Source: Lacibacter sediminis (GTDB taxonomy: Bacteria > Bacteroidota > Bacteroidia > Chitinophagales > Chitinophagaceae). From it: a stretch of 64,000 bases of DNA. The position numbers and the translations under genes were made by a program. Under the pieces are notes generated by a model. The model did no database searches. It saw only the letters and a list, made by a program, of their open reading frames with translations, and had not been told where the DNA came from. Numbering within the stretch: position 1 is the first letter of the stretch; each line of letters opens with the position of its first letter. Shown one piece after another: positions 20,574 through 28,908 of the stretch. The stretch lies in assembly GCF_014168535.1 (NCBI RefSeq), contig NZ_CP060007.1, forward strand, positions 1,488,001 through 1,552,000. The letters run 5' to 3'.

Positions 20574-21815
20574 ATGAATAAGACAAAGATTTCACAACAA
20601 GCCAAGCCTCAGTTTCTGGTATATCCAAAACGGAAAAAACTGTCCGATAAAGAGGCGGTCATCTATCTGCGCATCAGCTATCAATTTGTAATGATTGATA
20701 AAAGCACCGGCATCCAAATTCCGTTTGATTTATGGGATAGCCAAACCCACAGCATCAGCAACAGCCCCGTACATCAAAACCTGTTAACGGAAACCCTCGA
20801 TGAAATGAAGCAAAAGTTGATGGGGGCTTATTATTTACTCACCAGTAACAGTGCAGAGCCAACCCTTCGGGAAATGGTTGATTTTGCGTTTGCAGAAGAA
20901 GGAAAGAAAACCTATTCATTGTTTGGTGTTTTCAGCAATGTGTTGTTGAAGATGGAAAAACACAATAAGCTCGATAGTCAAAAATCAAATATCCTGAAAC
21001 ATTATACCTGCATGAAGCATTTAAAAGCTTTTGTGAAACAACAGTTGAATGTAAACGATATCGCCTTCAACCGGATCAACCGCAATTTCATTGACGACTT
21101 TGAGCAATTTCTGAAAAGCGAATGTAAGAACAGTCATAACTCGGCAATGAAGCTGTTGCAGATCTTTAAAAAGATCTATCGTATTGCAGTTGATAACAGA
21201 TGGACTTCGCAAAATGCTTTTGCAGGAAAGCGACTTACCTATAAGGATGTGGACATACAAGTATTAACGAAGCAGGAAATTGAATTGATGAAAGAATATC
21301 GACCGGCAAAAGCATATCTTGAAAAAACAAGACAGCTGTTTTTGTTTTGTGTATTTACCGGCGTTGCATCCATCGATTTACAAAACTTAAAACGCCGACA
21401 CATTGAGTATAATCCGGTAAGCGATCAGTATCTGATTCGCAAGAAAAGGCAAAAAACCAACGTGGAATTTTTACTGCCGTTGTTTCCTCCGGCAAAACAA
21501 CAATTAGATGAATGGTTGCCAGGCTGGGAAAGCGCCGATCCGGAAATTCTCCTTGCTCCCAGTATCTCCAATCAGAAATTCAATATCTATTTAAAAGAAC
21601 TGATCGCATTGCTGGGTATCAATAAGAAAATTTCATCGCACTGCGGTCGTCACTCGTTTGCTACGACCCTTGCCTTGGAAAACGGAGTGCCATTGGAAAG
21701 TGTTTCCAAAATGCTGGGGCATAGTAAGATTTCTCAAACACAGAAATATGCGAAAGTTACCGCCATTAAAATTGAACGGGAAACAAGGGATTTATTTAAC
21801 TTACTAAAAAACTAA
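20574..21815 (+). CDS. Tyrosine recombinase (integrase), CTnDOT/Bacteroidota type
   Basis: Site-specific integrase of about 413 residues that probably inserted the island at tRNA-Asp. It shows an N-terminal arm-binding region (LSDKEAVIYLRISY, IPFDLWD), a central SAM-like core-binding domain (about 110-210) and the C-terminal catalytic domain. The second catalytic box HCGRHSF and the nucleophile segment LGHSKISQTQKYAKV are intact. The first box reads FTGVASIDL, with Ala where most recombinases have the catalytic Arg. Loss of this Arg is known for IntDOT-type integrases, so the enzyme is probably active. The start is the ATG two codons after a TTG. Confidence 0.93.
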   Translation: MNKTKISQQAKPQFLVYPKRKKLSDKEAVIYLRISYQFVMIDKSTGIQIPFDLWDSQTHSISNSPVHQNLLTETLDEMKQKLMGAYYLLTSNSAEPTLREMVDFAFAEEGKKTYSLFGVFSNVLLKMEKHNKLDSQKSNILKHYTCMKHLKAFVKQQLNVNDIAFNRINRNFIDDFEQFLKSECKNSHNSAMKLLQIFKKIYRIAVDNRWTSQNAFAGKRLTYKDVDIQVLTKQEIELMKEYRPAKAYLEKTRQLFLFCVFTGVASIDLQNLKRRHIEYNPVSDQYLIRKKRQKTNVEFLLPLFPPAKQQLDEWLPGWESADPEILLAPSISNQKFNIYLKELIALLGINKKISSHCGRHSFATTLALENGVPLESVSKMLGHSKISQTQKYAKVTAIKIERETRDLFNLLKN

Positions 21816-21818
21816 CGT

Positions 21819-22670
21819 ATGGATTTTGAAATTTTCTGTAAAGAGTTTGACGAGAAACTTATGGCTTTTACAAAGCGGCTTGACGTAAACTATATCGTTG
21901 GAACCTCCACAGTATTTGACGAGGTTACTAATGCCAAATCACAAGTTGATGCATTGTTAGAATATAATGCTTATAATAAAATCCAGATAAAAGAAGTCAT
22001 CATTCTAAATGATATAAATAAAAATGATACACAGAAAAAGGAAAACGATGATATGAGCCAAAAGCTTAAGGAATTACTCCACTATCTTGATACCGAGGTA
22101 GAGAAGTTTGCAAAAGAAGGTGCATTTGGATATGTTATGAATAGTCAGTTTAAAGATATAATTCGATTTGTAGATCTTAAAAAGGAAGAAATGAATTATG
22201 ACTCATGGCTAAAACTTAACAGTACAAAAAATAATGACAATTATTTTCTTGTAGAACTTGAGGACGATTGGTATAACTACAAAACTACTTCTATTGATTT
22301 GTTACCACTGTGTAATGAACTAATAGATACGAATTTTAAATTCAGAAAGCATTTACTTCAATTTTTAAAGAATGGAATCGTCAATATATTCTCGACCTAT
22401 TTATTTCTGCCTGAAGTAAAACTTCTCCCAAAAATCGGATATACATGTACATCTACCGATGTCTGCGAATTCATACTTGCAATCACTGAATCCAGTTACT
22501 TTGAAGAAAACAAAGAGCTTAAACCAATATTAACAGAAATGTTCAACATTACGGATAAGCAATACACGGACGCTAGAAGAGAAATCAACGGGAAAAGGAA
22601 AAGTCGAGGTCAGTTCCTGGCAAAAATGCTTGATTCTTTTAATAAGAAGCCCAAAGGGAAATCAAATTGA
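21819..22670 (+). CDS. RteC-like protein of the island (tentative)
   Basis: A 283-residue protein starting three bases after the integrase stop, so probably co-transcribed. The N-terminal half is charged and helical. The C-terminal 80 residues (TSTDVCEFILAITESSYFE, then FNITDKQYTDARREINGKRKSRGQFL) follow the pattern of the RteC domain, a winged-helix-like domain that regulates excision in CTnDOT-type elements. That link is recognition of pattern, not a search result. It has no catalytic motif and is AT-rich relative to the core genes. A strong terminator follows. It could instead be an element-specific accessory protein. Confidence 0.55.
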   Translation: MDFEIFCKEFDEKLMAFTKRLDVNYIVGTSTVFDEVTNAKSQVDALLEYNAYNKIQIKEVIILNDINKNDTQKKENDDMSQKLKELLHYLDTEVEKFAKEGAFGYVMNSQFKDIIRFVDLKKEEMNYDSWLKLNSTKNNDNYFLVELEDDWYNYKTTSIDLLPLCNELIDTNFKFRKHLLQFLKNGIVNIFSTYLFLPEVKLLPKIGYTCTSTDVCEFILAITESSYFEENKELKPILTEMFNITDKQYTDARREINGKRKSRGQFLAKMLDSFNKKPKGKSN

Positions 22671-22694
22671 AAAGTTATTGCAGTTTTCAAAACG

Positions 22695-22724
22695 AAACAC
22701 CCGCTTTTAAAAGCGGGTGTTTTG
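22695..22724 (+). terminator. Rho-independent terminator after the integrase/RteC-like pair
   Basis: A perfect 14-bp inverted repeat, AAACACCCGCTTTT followed directly by AAAAGCGGGTGTTT, with a T-rich tail. It separates the integrase unit from the small accessory genes. Confidence 0.8.
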
Positions 22725-22779
22725 TTTTGACAGAGCTTGAACCTATTCTACTTTCATTTTTTAACCTAAAAAGCTAAAA

Positions 22780-23049
22780 ATGAATAAGAAGCAATTACCC
22801 GATGGGTTAAATGAAGAAATCAAAAAATTAGTTCAACAATTGCTGGAGAAAAATCACCGACCTGCTTCAGAAATTGTGATGGATGACGTCGACCTCCGCA
22901 ACATGCTGAAAATCTCACGTCGCACCGCCCTCAACTACCGCCAGCAATGGGGATTGAAGTTCTACAAAATTGAAAACAAGATTTTCTACTTTTTAAGTGA
23001 TGTTATTGACTTCATTAAATCCGACAAACCCAAGAATGACCAAGCATAA
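22780..23049 (+). CDS. Excisionase-like helix-turn-helix protein
   Basis: An 89-residue DNA-binding protein. The middle part LRNMLKISRRTALNYRQQWGLKFYKIENKIFYFLSDVIDFI is the MerR-like HTH_17 fold common in excisionases and small regulators of Bacteroidota mobile elements: a recognition helix after ISRRT, then a wing with a conserved aromatic. It probably assists excision (Xis-like) or regulates the element. The next gene starts inside its last codons, 14 bases before this stop ends, which suggests coupling. Confidence 0.75.
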   Translation: MNKKQLPDGLNEEIKKLVQQLLEKNHRPASEIVMDDVDLRNMLKISRRTALNYRQQWGLKFYKIENKIFYFLSDVIDFIKSDKPKNDQA

Positions 23050-23392
23050 TAAAGTATGTCGTCTCTGCGGTGAAGAACTTGATATTACACATGGCAACCG
23101 CCGCTACCACGAAGACTGTGCCTACGAGGCCAAAAAACAGCGTTCAATTGATCAATACGCCGGGCGTAGTCTGCAGTTGGATCCTTACTGGCGCAATGAA
23201 AAAATTTTAAAAGATCTGTATTGCAGTTATGGGGAGCAGCATGAAATTGATCCAACTGTACTTAAAGAAATGGGCTTTGATTTCAATATCTGCAAAACAA
23301 AGCGGCAGGTAAACGGACTCAATCAGGTCTTTATGCATCAATACGGATTTTCAATTCTACAAAACAAAAAAATCATTTTATGGAAACTCTGA
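23036..23392 (+). CDS. Small zinc-ribbon protein of the island
   Basis: A 118-residue protein starting at ATG 23036 (MTKHNKVCRLCG), overlapping the preceding HTH gene by 14 bases. CxxC at residues 8 and 11 and H25/C28 form a likely zinc-binding treble-clef or ribbon. The rest is charged and helical, and its end pairs with another overlap: the following small membrane gene starts 13 bases before this one stops. A longer upstream reading exists but lacks any conserved character. The function is unknown; DNA or RNA binding is a reasonable guess. Confidence 0.6.
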   Translation: MTKHNKVCRLCGEELDITHGNRRYHEDCAYEAKKQRSIDQYAGRSLQLDPYWRNEKILKDLYCSYGEQHEIDPTVLKEMGFDFNICKTKRQVNGLNQVFMHQYGFSILQNKKIILWKL

Positions 23393-23619
23393 CATCTATG
23401 CCCGACTTTGATCAGCTATACCAAAGTCTTTATCCCGCAACTACATTGCATGTGGTTTCTTCAACTGTTCCTGCAACTACCGCTCCTGGTTCAACCGTTA
23501 AGGGGGGACTTACTGGCACTGAAATTATTCTGGGCATCGCTTGTGTTTTGGTCGTTGGCTTCGGTTGTTATTATATTTATAAGTTGCATGAGCAAGAACG
23601 TTCGAAGCAAATCTTCTAA
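23380..23619 (+). CDS. Small single-pass membrane protein
   Basis: A 79-residue protein with a Ser/Thr/Pro-rich N-terminal half, then one membrane helix at about residues 47-67 (IILGIACVLVVGFGCYYIY) and a short charged tail. Its ATG lies inside the last codons of the zinc-ribbon gene, so translation may be coupled. It has no recognisable domain. Tiny membrane proteins in mobile islands are often toxins, signalling partners or accessory proteins, but nothing here decides which. Confidence 0.5.
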   Translation: METLTSMPDFDQLYQSLYPATTLHVVSSTVPATTAPGSTVKGGLTGTEIILGIACVLVVGFGCYYIYKLHEQERSKQIF

Positions 23620-23698
23620 TTCAATTAAAGTAAGAGTATAAGCGATAAGTTGACCTCAACGTGCGGTGACTTATTTACGAGTTCAGTATATTAGTGCA

Positions 23699-24268
23699 AT
23701 GAGTACTGAAATCACGTCCAACATTATTGGGCAACTGCAACAAGATGCCCAATTTCCCGAATGGTGGAAATGCGCTCCCGTTAACATTCCTTTTTTCGAA
23801 AATAAGAAATTGACTATTACCTACGTGGGCTTTGAACCTGATCAGGATCGTTCATTTATTGCCGATGCCGACCAGGCCATTGCCAACTTTCTGCAGCTTA
23901 CAGCTACAAACCGCAAAGCAATTACAGCGCTGGCCTATAAAAATTGTACCGACTTTTTAGAAGCTGTTGAATACGATGAAGAAGATCAACCATTCAAACA
24001 ATTAAACGACCCACACGAGATCTGGAATTTCATTTACCCCAATGAAGTATTTGTATCAAGAAGAACCAAGAGAGACCAAGACATGTATGTTCAAATTGAC
24101 TGCGAATGTGAATGGGAGCAGGAGCATGGACTTCAACTGGTATTTCGACAAGGCAAAAAAATAACCCGTATCAGCAGCATCGATGGGCATGTAACAGAAG
24201 CAGACGCCTACGACAAACCGGATGAAGAAGATGAATTGTTGTCAAAATTTCACGAGTCCGGCTTTTGA
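23699..24268 (+). CDS. DUF6985-like protein
   Basis: A 189-residue acidic soluble protein; ATG 23699 (MSTEITSN) is chosen over an upstream in-frame alternative. Conserved-looking stretches are NCTDFLEAVEYDEE, IWNFIYPNEVFVSRR and CECEWEQEHGLQLVFRQG followed by DGHVTEADAYD, which match my memory of the DUF6985 family, often found as small immunity-like or accessory proteins in Bacteroidota. No catalytic residues are apparent. It stands between the small accessory genes and the IetAS operon, about 80 bases after the membrane protein. Confidence 0.6.
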   Translation: MSTEITSNIIGQLQQDAQFPEWWKCAPVNIPFFENKKLTITYVGFEPDQDRSFIADADQAIANFLQLTATNRKAITALAYKNCTDFLEAVEYDEEDQPFKQLNDPHEIWNFIYPNEVFVSRRTKRDQDMYVQIDCECEWEQEHGLQLVFRQGKKITRISSIDGHVTEADAYDKPDEEDELLSKFHESGF

Positions 24269-24605
24269 TGCAATCCCCAATAACGATTTCTTTCCTTTGG
24301 CCTTGGGTCTGGTGTAACCGACCCCGGGAGTAAGAGTTTAGAAATTCCGAGGTCCACTGCGTGAGACTCCGGGCATACAAAATAGATAAAACGATGAAAT
24401 CATTGCGACGCAAAGAAGCTGCTATGAAATAATGCAGGTGGTATCCAAATTCTTACGTTTTCCAGTAATATTCTCACGGATAAGAAGTCTAATATTGCAA
24501 AAGTCGCTATAAAAATTACGAAATTGAGAAAAAATATTACGATTTTGTTTTTTTGTATTACAGTTTGACTTAATTTTGGTACGGGAAAGATGAAAATTAT
24601 AACAC
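24269..24605. other. Intergenic region upstream of the AAA/subtilase pair
   Basis: No gene was found. A GC-rich patch (about 24295-24375) contains CCCGGGAGT and ACTCCGGG as imperfect inverted copies and may fold. The second half is very AT-rich and ends with a strong -7 promoter element. Confidence 0.4.
24581..24588 (+). promoter_or_regulatory. -7 promoter element of the ietAS operon
   Basis: TAATTTTG exactly matches the Bacteroidota -7 consensus TAnnTTTG, 17 bases before the ATG of the AAA-ATPase gene. TTTG tracts lie upstream, but their spacing is not the usual 19-21 bases. Confidence 0.5.
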
Positions 24606-25721
24606 ATGTACACAGAAATACTAAAAATAATAGAAGGCGGGTTAAATAAGGACTTTAAGAAGGTATATAGTTATGCTAGGCTGCTGATTGATAAATTAAT
24701 ACGAGATGGAGATGAGAAGACTGCAAAATTAGTTGAGAGGCTTATTGAAAGGGAGAAACCTCGAACTACAGTAACAATGGATGAGCTTTTGACAACACCA
24801 GTTGACCAAGAAAGTAGAATGAGTATTGTAGATGTAGAATTGCCTCGTCAGGACAACACTCCGGTTATATTGCAAAAATTAACGCAAGCAAAAATTAATG
24901 ACTTTATTAATTCTGTAAAACATCAGGGCAAATTAAAGGCTCATGGAATCGAAGCATCAAATACCTTGCTTTTATATGGACCTCCGGGCTGCGGAAAGTC
25001 AACTGTTGCAAAATATATTTCTGAAAAAACAGGTCTCCCATTAGTCATTGCAAGATTTGATGCCATCGTTTCGTCTCTTTTAGGGAATACCGCCAAAAAT
25101 ATCAGAAAGATTTTTGACTTTGCTGATAGTCGACCGTGCATTCTTTTTTTGGATGAATTTGATGCTATTGCAAAAGCAAGGGATGATCAATATGAATTAG
25201 GGGAACTAAAAAGAGTAATCAATAGTTTACTTCAAAATATAGATGCTTACTCCCAAGATAATATTTTGATAGCGGCTACTAATCATCCTGAACTACTCGA
25301 CAAGGCTATTTGGCGAAGATTCAATACAGTGATTGAAATTGGATTGCCACATAAAGAAGAGATTAAAGGCTTGCTTTATACGTATACGGAACAGTTTAAT
25401 AGCAATTTGTTTGAAGATAAAAAGAAGCTTGAAAGGATTGTAAAACTTCTTGAAGGCAAATCGCCATCTGACATAAAGACCATTCTTAATAATGCAATGA
25501 CACAAGCAATTATAAGAGGTGACGAGAATTTGTCGTACGAAGATATCCTGATTGACATCTATGAGTTTGATCATCATGGTGCGGTGAGCATGGACAAAAT
25601 GATTGAATTTTTGAATGAGCAAGGAGTAGCGCAAACAATGATTGCGGAAAAAATGGATGTGTCCATCAGGCAGGTAAGGAATTATTTATTAAAAGAAAAT
25701 CAAAACGAAGAAAATGGCTGA
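24606..25721 (+). CDS. ietA: AAA-ATPase of an IetAS-type module
   Basis: A 371-residue AAA+ ATPase. Walker A is GPPGCGKST (about 125-133), Walker B FLDEFD (181-186), sensor 1 AATNHPEL (Asn at about 226) and the arginine finger lies in WRRF (237-238). The C-terminal tail (about 325-365, with GVAQTMIAEKMDVSIRQVRNYL) reads as a helix-turn-helix. The gene overlaps the subtilase gene by eight bases. In the described IetAS system of Agrobacterium plasmid pTiC58 the AAA protein acts as antitoxin to the serine protease, and ATPase/subtilase pairs of this type are also reported as phage defence. The pairing and order fit this well. Confidence 0.8.
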   Translation: MYTEILKIIEGGLNKDFKKVYSYARLLIDKLIRDGDEKTAKLVERLIEREKPRTTVTMDELLTTPVDQESRMSIVDVELPRQDNTPVILQKLTQAKINDFINSVKHQGKLKAHGIEASNTLLLYGPPGCGKSTVAKYISEKTGLPLVIARFDAIVSSLLGNTAKNIRKIFDFADSRPCILFLDEFDAIAKARDDQYELGELKRVINSLLQNIDAYSQDNILIAATNHPELLDKAIWRRFNTVIEIGLPHKEEIKGLLYTYTEQFNSNLFEDKKKLERIVKLLEGKSPSDIKTILNNAMTQAIIRGDENLSYEDILIDIYEFDHHGAVSMDKMIEFLNEQGVAQTMIAEKMDVSIRQVRNYLLKENQNEENG

Positions 25722-28083
25722 CAAGAATTTACCAATCAAGTTTTTTGAAAAACGCCAAAAAGATGAGCAAGCAACTGAAGGTTCTGGTGGTGGGAAGTTG
25801 CCCGAATGGGTGATTCAGGATCGAGTAGTGATTCGTGAAAGATCAACCTATTACAGGAGTGTATTGGCTAGTGTATCTGCTTCACTTATTAAAAAAGTAG
25901 AGGAAGACAATTTTCTTCCCAGTGTGATACGGCTAAAACTGAACGACGATGCGATTGCAAAATCTTACAGAAAAGATATTGCAAAGTTATTTAACGTTGA
26001 TGGCAAACTGAATTTGATAGGTTTTAGTAGTAAAGATGAGTTGTTGGTAAAGGTTGATAATGCAGATGATTTGAGATACATGAGTGAGAATTTTAATGCC
26101 GTTGAAAAGGAATACTATAGTCCTTCTGTCGCAATTGGGATTTCTGCGATTGAAGATTTAACTCCCTATGCTCCAGACGTGGATGTTGATTTGAACCAAG
26201 CGGAAGTATTAAAAGTCAAACTTTTTAACTATCATGATCATGACTTAAATAGTGTGCTGACTAGAGCATTTGAAAATTATTGCAAAGAAAATAGTATTGA
26301 TTTTCAACAAACAGTTTATTCAGCCGACTTAAATATTTATAGTGTAACAAATAGCACGAAAGATAATCTGGAAGAGTTAATCGAATTTGATGGGGTACAG
26401 AGTATTAGTGAAATGCCAACGTTCAGTTTGAGTTTAGATGAACTACAAGAAGACAATAATTTGCCAGTTAAAAAGCCTGAGGCTGATAAGGAATATCCGA
26501 TTGTAGGAGTATTAGATACAGGCATTGCTAAAATTCCTCATTTGGCACCATGGATTGTGAAGGAATCTCATACGAATTATGTCGAAGATGATATTAATCG
26601 TTCACATGGGACTTTCGTTGCAGGTGTGTTAGTATACGGTGACGAACTCGAAGGAAAAAATTATACCGGATTTGGGGAGTGTAAATTATTTGAGGCCATT
26701 ATCTACCCGGACGAAACTAAACAAAAGATTTACGAGCATGAACTAATACAACAAATACGTGAAGCCATAAGTACATATGATCATATAAAGATTTGGAATT
26801 TATCATTAGGAACAAAAACAGAAGCCGACATGCATAAGTTTTCAGATTTCGCACAAACGCTAGATGAGATACAGGAACAGCACAATGTATTAGTTTGTAA
26901 GTCGGCAGGTAACTGCGGAAACTTTTTACGTAATGCGCCAAGAGGCCGTATTACCTGCTCAGCTGATTCTGTAAGAAGTATTGTTGTAGGATCAATCGCT
27001 CATGAAAAAATTGATACTGATTTGGCTGAAAAACACTATCCTTCGCCTTTCACAAGAGTTGGCCCTGGACCTTCACACTTAATAAAACCTGATGTTGTGC
27101 ATTTTGGAGGTAACGCCGGTATGAATGCAAGAAATGAATTGGTCAAGAATTGTATTAAATCGTTTTCTACAGATGGTAGTATTGCCCACAATGTAGGTAC
27201 CAGTTTTTCTACGCCAAGAGTATCTGCGATAGCAGCGGGACTTAACCATATGATTAGCGAGGCGTTTAATCCTTTACTGTTAAAAGCATTAGTCATTCAT
27301 TCATCAAAGTATCCATCTGAAATGGCACTAGATATTTCAGAGAAGATACGGATGGCTGGATTTGGGTTACCAGCTAATGTTAAGGATATATTGTTTAACG
27401 ATCCAAATGAGATCACATTGATTTTACAAGATACGTTGGAGAAAGGAAGTTTTGTGAACATCATGGATTTTCCTTACCCACAAAGTATGGTTGATGAAGA
27501 AGGTTATTTTTACGGAGAAGTAACAATAACATTGGCGACTTCTCCAATTCTGGATGCATCACAAGGTGCTGAATATTGCCAGAGTAACATGGATGTTTAT
27601 TTTGGTAGTTATGATGAAAAGGTGGATAGAGACATAACGCTACCTCATATCAAAAACCCGATTAAACCAGAAGGCAATAAAAATTTATTGGATGAAGGCA
27701 TTTACAGTAAAAGGGCAGTTAAGAATATCGATAATAAGTTTACCAAAGAGAGAGTGTTACTGGCTTATGGACGAAAGTATCAACCGGTTAAGAAATGGGT
27801 TGTAAGTTTTGATGAATTGACAGATACAAACAGGGAGAATTTTTTAAAAGCTCCGAAGCAGTGGTATCTAAAACTGCAAGGGGTGTATCGAGATTTTACA
27901 GAAGCAATGTGCGAAAAACAAAATATTACACCTAAGCAGGAATTTTGTCTTATCGTGACAATACGTGATACAAAGAAAAAGGGGAATATTTATAATGAGG
28001 TTACTCAGTTGTTAGATACGTACAGCTTCATACACAAGAATATTAAAATTAAGGAACAGGTTAAAATTAAGCTTGGTAATTAA
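25714..28083 (+). CDS. ietS: Subtilisin-like serine protease of an IetAS-type module
   Basis: A 789-residue S8-family protease. Asp268 (GVLDTG), His298 (SHGTFVAG), oxyanion Asn400 (SAGNCGN) and Ser497 (GTSFSTP) make a complete catalytic set. There is no signal peptide, so it acts inside the cell. About 250 N-terminal residues precede the protease domain and about 280 follow, probably substrate- or partner-binding; neither flank is a known domain to me. It overlaps the AAA gene by eight bases, so synthesis is coupled. By analogy with IetS it would be a toxin or effector protease held in check by IetA. Confidence 0.82.
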   Translation: MADKNLPIKFFEKRQKDEQATEGSGGGKLPEWVIQDRVVIRERSTYYRSVLASVSASLIKKVEEDNFLPSVIRLKLNDDAIAKSYRKDIAKLFNVDGKLNLIGFSSKDELLVKVDNADDLRYMSENFNAVEKEYYSPSVAIGISAIEDLTPYAPDVDVDLNQAEVLKVKLFNYHDHDLNSVLTRAFENYCKENSIDFQQTVYSADLNIYSVTNSTKDNLEELIEFDGVQSISEMPTFSLSLDELQEDNNLPVKKPEADKEYPIVGVLDTGIAKIPHLAPWIVKESHTNYVEDDINRSHGTFVAGVLVYGDELEGKNYTGFGECKLFEAIIYPDETKQKIYEHELIQQIREAISTYDHIKIWNLSLGTKTEADMHKFSDFAQTLDEIQEQHNVLVCKSAGNCGNFLRNAPRGRITCSADSVRSIVVGSIAHEKIDTDLAEKHYPSPFTRVGPGPSHLIKPDVVHFGGNAGMNARNELVKNCIKSFSTDGSIAHNVGTSFSTPRVSAIAAGLNHMISEAFNPLLLKALVIHSSKYPSEMALDISEKIRMAGFGLPANVKDILFNDPNEITLILQDTLEKGSFVNIMDFPYPQSMVDEEGYFYGEVTITLATSPILDASQGAEYCQSNMDVYFGSYDEKVDRDITLPHIKNPIKPEGNKNLLDEGIYSKRAVKNIDNKFTKERVLLAYGRKYQPVKKWVVSFDELTDTNRENFLKAPKQWYLKLQGVYRDFTEAMCEKQNITPKQEFCLIVTIRDTKKKGNIYNEVTQLLDTYSFIHKNIKIKEQVKIKLGN

Positions 28084-28129
28084 TTCATGAACGCTGCAAT
28101 TGAGAAAATAAAGTTCTTTTATAGAAGGC

Positions 28130-28165
28130 GAAAGCCCTAAGAGATGCGACCCTCCTAAGGCTTTC
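28130..28165 (+). terminator. Imperfect hairpin after ietS
   Basis: GAAAGCCCTAAGAG (28130-28143) pairs imperfectly with CTCCTAAGGCTTTC (28152-28165) around a short loop, about 50 bases after the ietS stop. It lacks a strong T-tract. It may end the ietAS transcript or stabilise it. Confidence 0.4.
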
Positions 28166-28382
28166 TGGAAATGAGTTTGAAAGTTGCTCCTTTCCGTTGT
28201 TCTAATATCGTGCTGCTAAGGTAGGTTTTGTTTATTTAATTAACAATACCTGCGATACAGTGATCTTGCCGGCTATCATTACAGCCAGATACTTCCCTTC
28301 TATTAAGCTTTCCGGCTAGAATGCCTACTACTCCGCAAAATATTGTGGGCAATTATTTTTTTAACCCAATAAAGCAAAAACA

Positions 28383-28616
28383 ATGGGTAAGAATCAACAT
28401 GTAACCAAACACCCAGGAGGTGGATGGCAAGTAAAAGGCGCCGGTAATGACAAAGCAACAAAAGTTACCGAAACGCAAAAGCAAGCAATTGATGCGGCTA
28501 AAGGAATAGCCAAGCATCAACAATCGGAAGTTGTTATTCACGGTACGGATGGAAGAATCAGGGATAAAGATTCCTACGGCAACGATCCTGTACCACCGAA
28601 AGACACAAAGAATTAA
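28383..28616 (+). CDS. DUF2188 protein at the head of the ubiquitin-like operon
   Basis: A 77-residue protein. HVTKHPGGGWQVKGAGN, VTETQKQAIDAAKGIA and GTDGRIRDKDSYGNDP are the hallmarks of DUF2188, a small beta-rich fold of unknown function. It lies 22 bases before the ubiquitin-like gene, in the same direction, so it is probably the first gene of that operon. Its role in the pathway, if any, is not known; a target or adaptor for the modifier is a guess. The gap before it has no clear promoter. Confidence 0.8.
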   Translation: MGKNQHVTKHPGGGWQVKGAGNDKATKVTETQKQAIDAAKGIAKHQQSEVVIHGTDGRIRDKDSYGNDPVPPKDTKN

Positions 28617-28638
28617 TTCACCTTAGAAAACTTACAAA

Positions 28639-28908
28639 ATGAGTAACGTAGTAGAAAAAGAAGATGATAAGAAAGATCTTGTGATCATTGTAAACGCTGA
28701 AGAAAAAGTGTGGACTGACAAATCAATTTCATTTGAACAACTTGCGGAAATAGCATATGGTAGTTATGAAGACAACGAAGCTATTACCTATTCAATTACC
28801 TACAAAAGAGGAATGGGCAACAAGCCGGAAGGGTCCCTTATAAAAGGTCAATCAGTTCAAGTAAAAGATAAAATGATATTCAATGTCACAAGAACTAATA
28901 GGTCGTAG
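28639..28908 (+). CDS. Ubiquitin-like (multiubiquitin-family) modifier, single domain
   Basis: An 89-residue protein. After a charged start it has a beta-grasp-type pattern: DLVIIVNAEEKVW, SISFEQLAEIAYGS, AITYSITYKRGMGNK, then GSLIKGQSVQVKDKMIFNVT. This matches the prokaryotic multiubiquitin family, usually found as one or several repeats next to E1/E2-like genes; here there is one copy. The C-terminus ends TNRS, without the diglycine tail of eukaryotic ubiquitin. The downstream E1-like gene begins 26 bases before this one ends, so translation is coupled. It is most likely the protein modifier of the operon. Confidence 0.8.
   Translation: MSNVVEKEDDKKDLVIIVNAEEKVWTDKSISFEQLAEIAYGSYEDNEAITYSITYKRGMGNKPEGSLIKGQSVQVKDKMIFNVTRTNRS

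Noticed and set aside
22695..22724. CRISPR-like or regulatory palindrome
   Set aside because: A single inverted repeat with T-tail is simply a terminator; no repeat-spacer pattern exists in the window.
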